DNA of 64,000 bases from JADJSS01 sp964490845. GTDB lineage: Bacteria > Bacteroidota > Bacteroidia > Chitinophagales > JADIYW01. The translations under genes were made by a program, and so were the position numbers. The stretch spans positions 754,468-818,467 of the forward strand of contig CAZBED010000001.1 of NCBI GenBank assembly GCA_964490845.1. Direction: 5' to 3'. Positions 1-8,612 of the stretch are shown piece after piece (the stretch's first letter is position 1; every line of letters starts with the position of its first letter). Below the pieces are notes generated by a model. That model searched no databases, was not told where the DNA came from, and saw only the letters and a program-made list of their open reading frames with translations.

Positions 1-1
1 C

Positions 2-1657
2 TATTTTGAAGCGGTGACCGTTATATTAACCTTAGTGCTGCTGGGGCAATTGCTGGAAGCAAGGGCACACAGCCAGACCAGCGGTGCAATTAAAGAATTA
101 CTGAAACTGGCACCGCTGGAAGCAACTTTGGTACAAGAAAGTGGCGATACCGTTATTTCCATTTACACTATTAAGAAGGGTGATTCCCTGAGGGTGAAAC
201 CGGGTGAGAAAATTCCGGTAGACGGAGTAATCACAGATGGCCACAGCAGCATCGATGAATCAATGATAACCGGTGAACCCATTCCGGTTACCAAACAAAC
301 GGGGGACAAGGTGATTGCCGGCACAATCAATAAAACAGGTTCTTTTGTCATGGGTGCAGAAAAAGTGGGCGCAGACACCTTACTTTCGCAAATTATCGAA
401 ATGGTAAAGAGCGCGAGCCGTTCCAGAGCGCCCATTCAAAAAACAGCAGATGTGATTGCAAAATATTTTGTTCCAATAGTATTGCTCATTTCCTTTATTA
501 CCGGGATTATCTGGGCAATCTCGGGGCCACCTCCCTCCTATGTCTTTGCTTTTGTCAATGCGCTGGCAGTACTTATCATTGCCTGTCCCTGCGCACTTGG
601 ACTGGCCACTCCTATGTCTGTCATGGTTGGAATCGGCAAAGGGGCCCAATCGGGCATCCTGATTAAGAACGCGGAGGCATTGGAAAAAATGAATAAAGCC
701 AATATGCTCGTCATTGACAAGACCGGTACCATTACGGAAGGTAAACCCTCTGTAGAAAAAGTCATTTCTCTGGAAGCGACCGATGCAACTGAATTGCTGA
801 GACTGATAGGCTCACTCAACCGGCACAGTGAACATCCAATAGCGGAATCCGTATTAAATTATGTACAGCAAAAAGAAGTCAGTCTTTCACCTGTTACCGA
901 TTTTGAGTCCATAGCGGGAAAAGGCGTATCCGGGAGAATAGAAGGCAAAAAGGTTGCGCTTGGCAACCGTAAACTGATGGAAACGTTTAATGTCAATATT
1001 TCTGATAACGTCAGCGAAAGTGTGGCCGCTGAGCAGAAAAAAGGAAAGACCGTTTCATATATTGCCGTTAACGGTATTAACACGGGTTATGTTATCATTT
1101 CAGATGCCATTAAAGCGTCAAGCAGGGCTGCCATACTATCCCTGTTGAAATCCGGCATGGAGGTTATTATGCTAACAGGTGACAATGAGTATACCGCCAA
1201 AGCGGTAGCAGGAGAATTATCATTATCGGGATATAAGGCTGAATGTTTGCCGGAAGATAAATTAAAGGAAATAAAACGACTACAATCTTCGGGCAAAGTG
1301 GTCACTATGGCAGGTGACGGCATCAATGATGCACCGGCACTGGCACAGGCGGATATCGGGATTGCCATGGGCACTGGCACCGATGTTGCAATAGAAAGCG
1401 CTGGCATAACTTTGCTGAATGGCAATCTTGAAGGTATCGTGAAAGCGAAAAAACTCAGCCATGCCGTTATCAAAAACGTGCGCCAAAATTTATTTTTCGC
1501 GTTTATTTATAACACCATTGGTATTCCGGTGGCTGCCGGGGTTTTATATCCTGTATTCGGATTATTGTTGTCACCAATGCTGGCTGCTGTAGCCATGAGT
1601 TTCAGTTCCGTATCCGTCATTGTAAACTCACTGAGGCTGCGGAATATTCAACTTTAA
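2..1657 (+). CDS. copA: Copper-type heavy-metal P1B ATPase, 5' end cut off by the window
   Basis: This is the C-terminal part of an ATP-driven heavy-metal exporter of the inner membrane, most likely for Cu(I). The reading frame is open from base 2, and the residues there (YFEAVT) continue a conserved CopA stretch, so the GTG at 14 is internal and the true start lies outside. Visible landmarks are the actuator TGEP motif, the CPC metal-binding motif in a membrane helix (bases 581-592), the phosphorylated DKTGT (716-730), the SEHP motif of the nucleotide-binding domain, and GDGINDAP near 1312-1335. The CPC motif is typical of Cu(I)/Ag(I) pumps. The missing N-terminus would carry any HMA domains and the first membrane helices. 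The next gene encodes a small metal-binding protein, which supports a metal-homeostasis role. The family is certain and the metal likely. Confidence 0.93.
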   Translation, partial: YFEAVTVILTLVLLGQLLEARAHSQTSGAIKELLKLAPLEATLVQESGDTVISIYTIKKGDSLRVKPGEKIPVDGVITDGHSSIDESMITGEPIPVTKQTGDKVIAGTINKTGSFVMGAEKVGADTLLSQIIEMVKSASRSRAPIQKTADVIAKYFVPIVLLISFITGIIWAISGPPPSYVFAFVNALAVLIIACPCALGLATPMSVMVGIGKGAQSGILIKNAEALEKMNKANMLVIDKTGTITEGKPSVEKVISLEATDATELLRLIGSLNRHSEHPIAESVLNYVQQKEVSLSPVTDFESIAGKGVSGRIEGKKVALGNRKLMETFNVNISDNVSESVAAEQKKGKTVSYIAVNGINTGYVIISDAIKASSRAAILSLLKSGMEVIMLTGDNEYTAKAVAGELSLSGYKAECLPEDKLKEIKRLQSSGKVVTMAGDGINDAPALAQADIGIAMGTGTDVAIESAGITLLNGNLEGIVKAKKLSHAVIKNVRQNLFFAFIYNTIGIPVAAGVLYPVFGLLLSPMLAAVAMSFSSVSVIVNSLRLRNIQL

Positions 1658-1669
1658 GGCAAAGAATGC

Positions 1670-1677
1670 TATCTTTG
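1670..1677 (+). promoter_or_regulatory. Bacteroidota -7 box (TATCTTTG) for the HMA-domain gene
   Basis: TATCTTTG matches the phylum consensus TAnnTTTG. It lies just after the ATPase stop codon and about 78 bases before the ATG at 1756, which leaves room for a leader. The small metal-binding gene can therefore be transcribed on its own. Confidence 0.5.
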
Positions 1678-1755
1678 TATTAAGATAAATTATTTAACAA
1701 ATTAAATGAGATAACGGCATGAAATATGTGTAACTATCTCTAAAAACTAAACAAA

Positions 1756-2091
1756 ATGAAACAACCGATTTTAATCTGCCTGACCATTTTCCTGGCTGTA
1801 TTCTCTTTAAATACTTTCTCCAAAGACGATTTAACAAAGACCTCGTTTAAGGTTTGGGGTAATTGCGACATGTGTAAAAAACGGATAGAAAAGGCCGCAA
1901 AAACTGATGGAGTAAAATCTGCCGTCTGGAATGAAGAAAGCAAAATAATTACCATTAGTTTTGCTCCTGCAAAGATTTCCGTTGACCAGATACAACAAAA
2001 AATAGCCAACAGCGGTTATGATACAGAAAAATACAAAGCCAATGATTCTGCTTATCATCAATTACCCCAGTGCTGCCAATATGAAAGATAA
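1756..2091 (+). CDS. Small secreted heavy-metal-associated (HMA) domain protein
   Basis: A 111-residue protein with an N-terminal signal peptide (about residues 1-22) followed by one HMA-like ferredoxin fold. The metal-binding Cys-x-x-Cys is C37-D-M-C40, after GN rather than the usual GMT. The fold continues through KKRIEKAAK and a GYDTEKY-type end. The C-terminus carries a second cysteine pair (QCCQYER), which could add a metal site. Its position after a CopA-type ATPase suggests periplasmic binding or delivery of copper; this is inference. Genes for such exported single-HMA proteins are common beside copper pumps in Bacteroidota. The start is the ATG directly before the signal peptide. Confidence 0.85.
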   Translation: MKQPILICLTIFLAVFSLNTFSKDDLTKTSFKVWGNCDMCKKRIEKAAKTDGVKSAVWNEESKIITISFAPAKISVDQIQQKIANSGYDTEKYKANDSAYHQLPQCCQYER

Positions 2092-2117
2092 TTCAGGCAA
2101 ACTGTAATAATAATGTG

Positions 2118-2150
2118 AACCATCCTACTCATACAGGATGGTTTATTATT
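2118..2150 (+). terminator. Stem-loop terminator after the HMA gene
   Basis: AACCATCCT (2118-2126) pairs perfectly with AGGATGGTT (2135-2143) across an 8-base loop, and a T-rich tract follows. It lies 27 bases after the stop codon at 2091 and before the promoter of the protease gene. Confidence 0.7.
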
Positions 2151-2172
2151 TAATAAAATTCTTAAAAATTGG

Positions 2173-2180
2173 TATTTTTG
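2173..2180 (+). promoter_or_regulatory. -7 box (TATTTTTG) for the zinc protease gene
   Basis: TATTTTTG fits TAnnTTTG and ends 19 bases before the ATG at 2200. It follows the terminator at 2118, so the protease gene begins a new transcript. Confidence 0.6.
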
Positions 2181-2199
2181 TCCCTTAATTAATTCAAAT

Positions 2200-4812
2200 A
2201 TGAAGTCATTTATTTCTCGTTTATTGTTTATTGCCCTCGCAGCCCTCATTATACCGAGCCTGTATGCTAAAAAAGAAAAGAAGAAACCGGCAGCAACAAC
2301 CATTAATGCTGACACCACCAAAACGACGGCAAAGGATACTACCGCTAAGAAAGACACCAAAAAGGAGCCGTTCAAGTCTATCAAGGAAGTGACTGAAAAA
2401 TGCAGAAAGTCAAGCGGGTTATTTAATCTCTACCAGGATACGATTACCGGAAAAACCTATCTGGAAATCACAGAAGACAAAATCGGCAAAGAGTATATTT
2501 ATTTTGCCTATGTACTGGATGGAATTTTAGATGCCGGCTATGCGCGCGGCGGCTACAAGGACAATTCCATATTTAAGATTGTAAAATACTTTGACCGAAT
2601 AGACTTCGTCTTACAGAACACCAGTTTTTACTTTGACAAAAATAATGCCTTAAGCAAAGCAGAAGATGCCAACATTAACCAACCGTTATTCTTATCTGAA
2701 AAGATAGCTGCGGCCACCGGAAAAACATACCTGATAGAAGCTGACAATTTATTTTTGGGAGAGAGCATCACACAAATCAAGCCGACAAAAATGCCCACGG
2801 ATAAACCGGATGTTTTCTCACTCGGTTCACTGAGCAGTAAAAAATCCAAATATCTCGGCATTAAAAACTTCCCGAATAATACAGATGTTTCCGTGGAGTA
2901 TATTTATGAAAACCCTTCCCCTGTGAATTACGGATCAGAAGAAGTAACGGATGCGCGTTTTGTCTCTGTCAAGTTACAACACAGCATCATAGAAGTTCCT
3001 GCTGACAGTTTTATCCCAAGAGCAGACGATCCACGTGTAGGCTACTTTATGGAAAAAATCACCGACCAGACTTCCGCAAGTGCTACACCATGGAAAGACC
3101 TGATTCACCGCTGGAATCTTCAGAAAAAGAACCCGGAGGCAAAAATCTCAGAACCAGTAAAACCGATTGTATGGTGGGTAGAAAAAACCACCCCGGTAGA
3201 ATACAGGACAACCATTAAAGAAGCGGTTCTGGCATGGAACGAAGCCTTTGAAGCAGCCGGTTTCAAAAATGCAGTGCAATGCTACATACAGCCCGATACC
3301 GCCGACTGGGAAGCAGAAGACATACGCTACAATGTTATTCGGTTTACATCTTCACCACGGCCGCCTTACGGTGGCTACGGGCCAAGTTTCGTCAACCCCA
3401 GAACCGGAGAAATCATTGGTGCAGACATCATGCTGGAACTGGTATTTTTAACCAACCGCTTAAAGCTGGAAAAACTGTATGATATTGCCGCCCTTGATAA
3501 TATGGAAGCGCCGGTTCCGATGAACTATAATGGCTGTATGTACGGCGAAGCGATGCATCAGAATATTCTGTATGGCAACCAACTGTTAGCCGCTAACGAT
3601 TTCACCGACTTGGAAAAAGACAAATTTATCAAACAGGCATTATATGATTTAGTGTTACATGAAGTGGGGCATACGTTTGGATTAAATCATAATTTTATAG
3701 GCTCTCAGTTGCACACTTTTGACCAGATGCAGGATACCAAACTGGGTTCTACCGTTGGTTTAACGGCTTCCGTCATGGATTACACCATTCCGAATATTTC
3801 GCCTGACAAGAAAAAACAGGGATTATTTTTTGATATCAAACCCGGCCCTTATGATATCTGGGCTATCCGCTATGGCTACACCTCTGCTAAAACAGAAAAA
3901 GAAGAAAAAGATGTACTGCAAAATATTTTAGCAGAATCCATCAAAAAAGAAAACCGCTTTTTCAATGATGCGGATGACATGCGCTCAGCGGGCAGAGGGA
4001 TAGACCCGCGCGCCAATCTCTTCGATATGTCAGATGATGCTATCGCTTACGCCATTACCAATATAGAAATGGTGAATGACGCACTACCAAAAATCCTTCA
4101 AAAATACAGCACCCCGAATCAATCTTACCATGAACTGAGGAATGCATACCTGATTTTGTCCGGACATTATTCCAGAAGTCTGAACACTATCACCCGATTT
4201 GTAGGCGGGGTGTATGTCAACAGAAACTATGCCGGAACAGATTCAACCTTAAAACCTTTAACGCCGGTACCGGTCAGTGAACAAAAACGTGCCATGAATG
4301 CATTGTCTAAATATGCCTTTTCTAAAAATGCCTTTAAAACACCTTCTGACATCTATGCGTATCTGCAAATGCAACGAAGAGGTTTTGACTTTAGGAAAGA
4401 GAATGAAGATCCGAAGATTCATGAGCGAATCATCAACATGCAACGAGGTGTACTGGATCACCTGTTGAACGCAACCGTTATGCAACGTCTGACAGATACG
4501 AAATTGTACGGCAACAAATATGAACTGACAGATATGTTGACCGACCTGACCAACAGCCTCTTCACGGAAGACCTGAGCGGTTCGGCTTCTACCATCCGCC
4601 AGAATATCCAAAGAGAATATGTCATGCGCCTGCTGAACATTATTGACCTGAAAAATAACGCCTATTCTTACACTTCCAAATCCGCTGCTTTTGGTGAGGT
4701 AAAAAAAATCTTAGGCTGGATGAAAAGCAATATTGTTGGCGATACTACCACTAAATCACACAGGGCATACATGGCCTTTATGATTAACAAGGCATTGGAG
4801 GATAACAAATAA
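2200..4812 (+). CDS. Secreted zinc-dependent metalloprotease (DUF5117/DUF5118-type)
   Basis: An 870-residue protein with a signal peptide (residues 1 to about 23, ending SLYA) followed by a lysine/threonine-rich linker to about residue 65. The catalytic centre is the extended metzincin-like motif HEVGHTFGLNH (H487, E488, H491, H497), with a candidate Met-turn SVMDY at M526. The layout matches large Bacteroidota zinc proteases annotated with DUF5117, DUF4953 and DUF5118 regions, usually 800-900 residues. These are exported; substrates are generally unknown. No C-terminal type IX sorting domain is visible, so it is probably periplasmic or outer-membrane associated (inference). It is monocistronic, with its own promoter and a strong terminator. 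Confidence 0.9.
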   Translation: MKSFISRLLFIALAALIIPSLYAKKEKKKPAATTINADTTKTTAKDTTAKKDTKKEPFKSIKEVTEKCRKSSGLFNLYQDTITGKTYLEITEDKIGKEYIYFAYVLDGILDAGYARGGYKDNSIFKIVKYFDRIDFVLQNTSFYFDKNNALSKAEDANINQPLFLSEKIAAATGKTYLIEADNLFLGESITQIKPTKMPTDKPDVFSLGSLSSKKSKYLGIKNFPNNTDVSVEYIYENPSPVNYGSEEVTDARFVSVKLQHSIIEVPADSFIPRADDPRVGYFMEKITDQTSASATPWKDLIHRWNLQKKNPEAKISEPVKPIVWWVEKTTPVEYRTTIKEAVLAWNEAFEAAGFKNAVQCYIQPDTADWEAEDIRYNVIRFTSSPRPPYGGYGPSFVNPRTGEIIGADIMLELVFLTNRLKLEKLYDIAALDNMEAPVPMNYNGCMYGEAMHQNILYGNQLLAANDFTDLEKDKFIKQALYDLVLHEVGHTFGLNHNFIGSQLHTFDQMQDTKLGSTVGLTASVMDYTIPNISPDKKKQGLFFDIKPGPYDIWAIRYGYTSAKTEKEEKDVLQNILAESIKKENRFFNDADDMRSAGRGIDPRANLFDMSDDAIAYAITNIEMVNDALPKILQKYSTPNQSYHELRNAYLILSGHYSRSLNTITRFVGGVYVNRNYAGTDSTLKPLTPVPVSEQKRAMNALSKYAFSKNAFKTPSDIYAYLQMQRRGFDFRKENEDPKIHERIINMQRGVLDHLLNATVMQRLTDTKLYGNKYELTDMLTDLTNSLFTEDLSGSASTIRQNIQREYVMRLLNIIDLKNNAYSYTSKSAAFGEVKKILGWMKSNIVGDTTTKSHRAYMAFMINKALEDNK

Positions 4813-4824
4813 GTCTTAATAATT

Positions 4825-4863
4825 AAATAAATAAAGAGTGCCGATGGCACTCTTTATTTATTT
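4825..4863. terminator. Bidirectional terminator between convergent genes
   Basis: A perfect 18-base-pair stem with a three-base GAT loop: GAGTGCC is answered by GGCACTC, and both arms end in A/T runs. It can stop transcription from both sides and overlaps the stop codon of the minus-strand gene ending at 4862. Confidence 0.88.
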
Positions 4864-5728
4864 ATGAAAGCTGTATTTCTATTTCAAAAAGAACAGACTT
4901 CCCGTCATCATTATCCGCCACCAGCACACAGTTATAAATTTTATCCAGCTGCCGGGTGATGCAAACGGATTCGATTTTCTGTTTGGAAAAAACGGCATCT
5001 ACTTTATCCAACGCTATAAGATGCTTCACAGTAAATATGGAAGCATCCAGTGCCGTGGAAGCATCATAAACTATCCCTAACACACTTCCAATAATATCGC
5101 CGTCATCATACGTATTACTGGTATTTTCAGCTGAAGCCGTAAGAAACAAAACATCATTCACCTCGCAATAACCGGCACCGGAAATTCCAAGCATAATATT
5201 ATCCAGGCTGCCTATCTCCACCGGTATCACCTTAAATCTGTCCGGAAATTGATTTTTCAATATTTTTCTGTCTGTAATAATCAGGCTATTGGGCTGACTG
5301 GTATTGCCTCTGTTAAAAAGGAGCAACCTATCACGGCAGCCCGTAAATCCTTCTATGTTCATCTGCTCTATGAGATTCCTGTCTCTGAAGATGCCATAAA
5401 ACGCGGCGGTATTGATTTTCTTAACGGAGCAGTCCGACAGCTGCACAATGAATGCTACATCCCGTTGCGGCGACTTGGAGCCTGAACCCAGCAGATACAA
5501 AACATCTCCGATTACAGCCGCGCATTCTATATCCGGCTTATCCGGTTTGGGAATGCGTTCCCAAACCGATTCAAACAGGTCAATACGCCGAATGATATTC
5601 CACTGATCATCCAGGGACAGAATATAATGCACGTCGTCACCGATGACATACAAACTGCCATTATGGTATTCTAAAGCCGAACCGGAGGGATAATCCAGAA
5701 CGACTTTGCGCAACAGTTTTAATTTCAT
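4862..5728 (-). CDS. Conserved protein, probable beta-propeller (DUF6929-like)
   Basis: A 288-residue protein without signal peptide or membrane helix. Repeated short strands with turns such as YHNGSLYVIGDD, GDVLYLLGSGSK and VNDVLFLTASAE suggest a WD/NHL-like beta-propeller. The N-terminus (LDYPSGSALEYHNG) resembles a Bacteroidota family I know as DUF6929; that identification is from memory and tentative. No catalytic motif is recognisable. It is convergent with the zinc protease across a shared terminator and divergent from the next gene with only 20 bases between start codons. Real gene: likely. Function: unknown. Confidence 0.72.
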   Translation of the reverse strand: MKLKLLRKVVLDYPSGSALEYHNGSLYVIGDDVHYILSLDDQWNIIRRIDLFESVWERIPKPDKPDIECAAVIGDVLYLLGSGSKSPQRDVAFIVQLSDCSVKKINTAAFYGIFRDRNLIEQMNIEGFTGCRDRLLLFNRGNTSQPNSLIITDRKILKNQFPDRFKVIPVEIGSLDNIMLGISGAGYCEVNDVLFLTASAENTSNTYDDGDIIGSVLGIVYDASTALDASIFTVKHLIALDKVDAVFSKQKIESVCITRQLDKIYNCVLVADNDDGKSVLFEIEIQLS

Positions 5729-5748
5729 AATTTCGCTCTTATAACACT

Positions 5749-7407
5749 ATGTCGTTTTTACAAAAGATATTCAACGAAGACAGCCTCACTCCGCCTAAAA
5801 TAAATGTACAAACTTTATTTTATTTATTCGTGATTGTGCTGGCGGCCTTCAAACAACTGCATGGTGTACAGCAACATCTTGACATCCCGTTCTTCGATGA
5901 AACGGAGTACCTGCATAAAGGCATCGGAATTCCGCAACATATTTACAACGACTGGGGACCTTCCTATAACTTATGGTATTTCGCTCTTTCAAAATTTTCG
6001 ACAGACGCCGTAGAAACCTTTTTTCTGAACTACAGCATACTGATGGTGTTAATTCCGGTGCTATTATTTTTGTTCTTAATCCATTATCAGACAGAAAAAA
6101 ACCTGGCATTGGTTGCATCTCTTTCATTCTTAATGCAGCCTTTATTAATATCCAATTTTACCTATGTCAGTCACTTTTGTTTGTGTATCATCTTACTGGC
6201 TTTTATCATCATCGCAAGAGCACGCCGTACGGACACTAAAATCATTACGGCATTTACCGCTTCCTATATCTGTATGTATGCACGACAGGAGTTTTTGCTG
6301 ATTACGGCATCTCTGCTGTTTTTATGGCTGGTGCATATATTTCATCAAAAAAAAATCCGATTGAATGCCGGTTATGGAGTGATGCTGGGTTTCATCGCTT
6401 TGCTTTATTTCATTTTCGGATTTATTTCCTTCAAGGCGCAGGGAATTGACAGGAGCCTTTTTGCTTTCAAACAGCATTTTTATACCAATTATGTATTCTG
6501 GACGAAGCAAGTGTTGACGGTAGATGAATTTGACCGGTTAGATATCTTCAAAGGCAGCAAGACTATGCTGCAGTGTTTGCTGGCCAATCCGCCGATGTTC
6601 GCCAAACATGTGGGAACGAATATGCTGAACTATGGATTAGGCATGTTTAAATATACAGAGGACTTTTTATTGCCTTCTCCTCTCTTTCATTATCTGGGCA
6701 AAGTCAAACACATACTGTTTCTGCTGTTCAACGGATATATCCTTTATCTGATTTTCTGGAAGAGCGCATACAGAAAGGTATTCTCATTTATCCGGCAACA
6801 TGCCACCCTATCAGTTATCATCGGCTTATTCTGGGGCTGGAGTTATTTCGCCATTTTCTTTATCTTTCCTGAACGGCATTATATTATCCTTCATTTTTTC
6901 TGGTGGATAGGCCTGCTGACATGGCTATTAAAAGAGCATACGGCATGGCTGAACAACAAAACAGCAATTTACCCGATTGTTTTGCTGCTCATACTTTTTA
7001 CTCCGACGGCCAGATCCATCAGTTATTATCACAATATGCTGACTGACCGCGATCTGCAGCCGAATTTGAAAACCATCAACTATCTAAAGGAGCATAATAC
7101 AGGAAACCCGATGGTATTATTCACCACCGAGCGTGGCTTCAACGCCTATCTGCCAAAGAATTACAGGGAACTGTTTTTGGAGCAGGATGACGTGCGTCCT
7201 TATATCAAGAACGGCGACATAGACATACAACAATTCTTTACGGATAAGCAGGTAGATATTATCTTTATGAACGAGAAATTACAAGGGTTAGTACAGCAGA
7301 CATTGGGAGAAAAAGGAAATACACTGCTTAACGAACCAGAAAAAATGGGATACCGGAAAATTATTATTGACAAAAATTTAAAAGCCTACTTACTGACAAA
7401 AATCTGA
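5749..7407 (+). CDS. Polytopic membrane glycosyltransferase-like protein (GT-C type)
   Basis: A 552-residue integral membrane protein with roughly ten or more hydrophobic segments and a soluble C-terminal part (about residues 440-552). The first extracytoplasmic loop carries FFDETEY (D50, E51). An acidic pair at this place is typical of GT-C fold transferases such as the ArnT/PMT-like families, which take sugars from polyprenyl-phosphate carriers. The acyltransferase that follows starts two bases after this stop codon, so the two are probably translated together and act on the same envelope glycan (inference). The substrate cannot be told from sequence. The fold class is fairly secure; a different GT-C-like role is possible. 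Confidence 0.72.
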   Translation: MSFLQKIFNEDSLTPPKINVQTLFYLFVIVLAAFKQLHGVQQHLDIPFFDETEYLHKGIGIPQHIYNDWGPSYNLWYFALSKFSTDAVETFFLNYSILMVLIPVLLFLFLIHYQTEKNLALVASLSFLMQPLLISNFTYVSHFCLCIILLAFIIIARARRTDTKIITAFTASYICMYARQEFLLITASLLFLWLVHIFHQKKIRLNAGYGVMLGFIALLYFIFGFISFKAQGIDRSLFAFKQHFYTNYVFWTKQVLTVDEFDRLDIFKGSKTMLQCLLANPPMFAKHVGTNMLNYGLGMFKYTEDFLLPSPLFHYLGKVKHILFLLFNGYILYLIFWKSAYRKVFSFIRQHATLSVIIGLFWGWSYFAIFFIFPERHYIILHFFWWIGLLTWLLKEHTAWLNNKTAIYPIVLLLILFTPTARSISYYHNMLTDRDLQPNLKTINYLKEHNTGNPMVLFTTERGFNAYLPKNYRELFLEQDDVRPYIKNGDIDIQQFFTDKQVDIIFMNEKLQGLVQQTLGEKGNTLLNEPEKMGYRKIIIDKNLKAYLLTKI

Positions 7408-7409
7408 TT

Positions 7410-8609
7410 ATGCGCAATGACAAGGCTTTACAGGGAAGGCATATTTTTCCGAATCTGCTCGGTTTCAGATTTTGGATGGCGAATACAATCATATTCGGCC
7501 ATCTAGAAGAAATAAAGCAAATCCGTAATATACTGCCGGCCATCTTCAATGAACACCGTACGCATTCCATAGGTTTTTATCCGGTGCTGATGTTTTTCAC
7601 GATGAGCGGATTTTTAATTACCTATCAGCTGGAAGTAGAGAAGTATAAAACCCAAACGGTATCCGTCAAAAAATTTTACAGAAACAGGATATTCAGAATC
7701 TGGCCGGTTTTTTACCTGTCCATGTTTGTCTACTGGATTGTGATGCCTAATTCATTTTTGGGCGATTACGCCAATACCATCTTTTTTAAATCACTGCCCT
7801 GGCTAAACCATGCCAATTACCTTGATTTATTTGAGATTCCAAAATGGTTCTTGTTTACGCTCAGTATCGGATTAATGCCGCATATTGCCATGCTGCTGTC
7901 GTATGTGAACAGCGGAGTGTGGATATATGGCATTCATCACTGGACCATCGGAACGGAAGAAATCTTTTATCTTTTCTGGCCGCTTCTCTGGAGAAAATTC
8001 AAAAATTTCAAGCGGTTCATCGTAAAATGTTTTTTAGCTTACTACGGCGCATTGATTGTATGCCTCCTTATCGACCTTTTTTGCAGAAAATTCTTTCATA
8101 CCGATACGTCCAGATATATCTCACGTGTCATTCTGTTCAGTGTCTTATTTTCGTATGCATATTGCTTCTTTATCGGAGGAATCGCGATATACTTATTCCT
8201 GTACCGGCTGGATATTGTACAAAAATACATAACCAAAAGGCTAACGATTTTTTGTATGATTGTCATGTTTGGATTAATGTTCAGCGGATTTGAATTTCCT
8301 TTCTTTCTTAGCGAGATTTTCTGCACCTGTTTTGCCATCTTTATGCTTTATCTTATTAAGGACGGAAAGAAATACAGAATACTGGAACACCCGTTCATTG
8401 TGTATCTCGGAAAGATAACATACAGTGTTTATTTATTCCACTTCATTTCTATCATACTGGTGATGTATGTACTGGAACAGTTTCACGTTCAAGAAAAAAG
8501 CCTGTTAGCGTTCAACATGCTGCAATATGTATTTACCTGGCTGGTGAGCTTTGGACTTGCTGCATTGATATATGAAAAATTTGAGAAGAAGATACTGGCG
8601 TTGCGTTAA
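7410..8609 (+). CDS. Acyltransferase 3 family membrane protein (OafA/YrhL-like)
   Basis: A 399-residue protein of about ten membrane helices. The strongest signature is HHWTIGTEEIFYLFWPL, the conserved Acyltransferase_3 segment, along with YRNRIFRIWPVFY near the N-terminus. Members transfer acyl groups (often acetyl) to sugars of O-antigen, peptidoglycan or exopolysaccharide at the inner membrane. It begins two bases after the glycosyltransferase-like gene, which indicates an operon. The usual N-terminal histidine of the first helix may be the H of FGHLEE. It is convergent with nadE, with three bases between stop codons and no clear terminator. Confidence 0.88.
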   Translation: MRNDKALQGRHIFPNLLGFRFWMANTIIFGHLEEIKQIRNILPAIFNEHRTHSIGFYPVLMFFTMSGFLITYQLEVEKYKTQTVSVKKFYRNRIFRIWPVFYLSMFVYWIVMPNSFLGDYANTIFFKSLPWLNHANYLDLFEIPKWFLFTLSIGLMPHIAMLLSYVNSGVWIYGIHHWTIGTEEIFYLFWPLLWRKFKNFKRFIVKCFLAYYGALIVCLLIDLFCRKFFHTDTSRYISRVILFSVLFSYAYCFFIGGIAIYLFLYRLDIVQKYITKRLTIFCMIVMFGLMFSGFEFPFFLSEIFCTCFAIFMLYLIKDGKKYRILEHPFIVYLGKITYSVYLFHFISIILVMYVLEQFHVQEKSLLAFNMLQYVFTWLVSFGLAALIYEKFEKKILALR

Positions 8610-8612
8610 GTG

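Noticed and set aside
1087..1473. 128-residue minus-strand frame inside the copper ATPase gene
   Set aside because: It lies fully opposite strongly conserved ATPase motifs and has no family feature or start context; it is a shadow frame.
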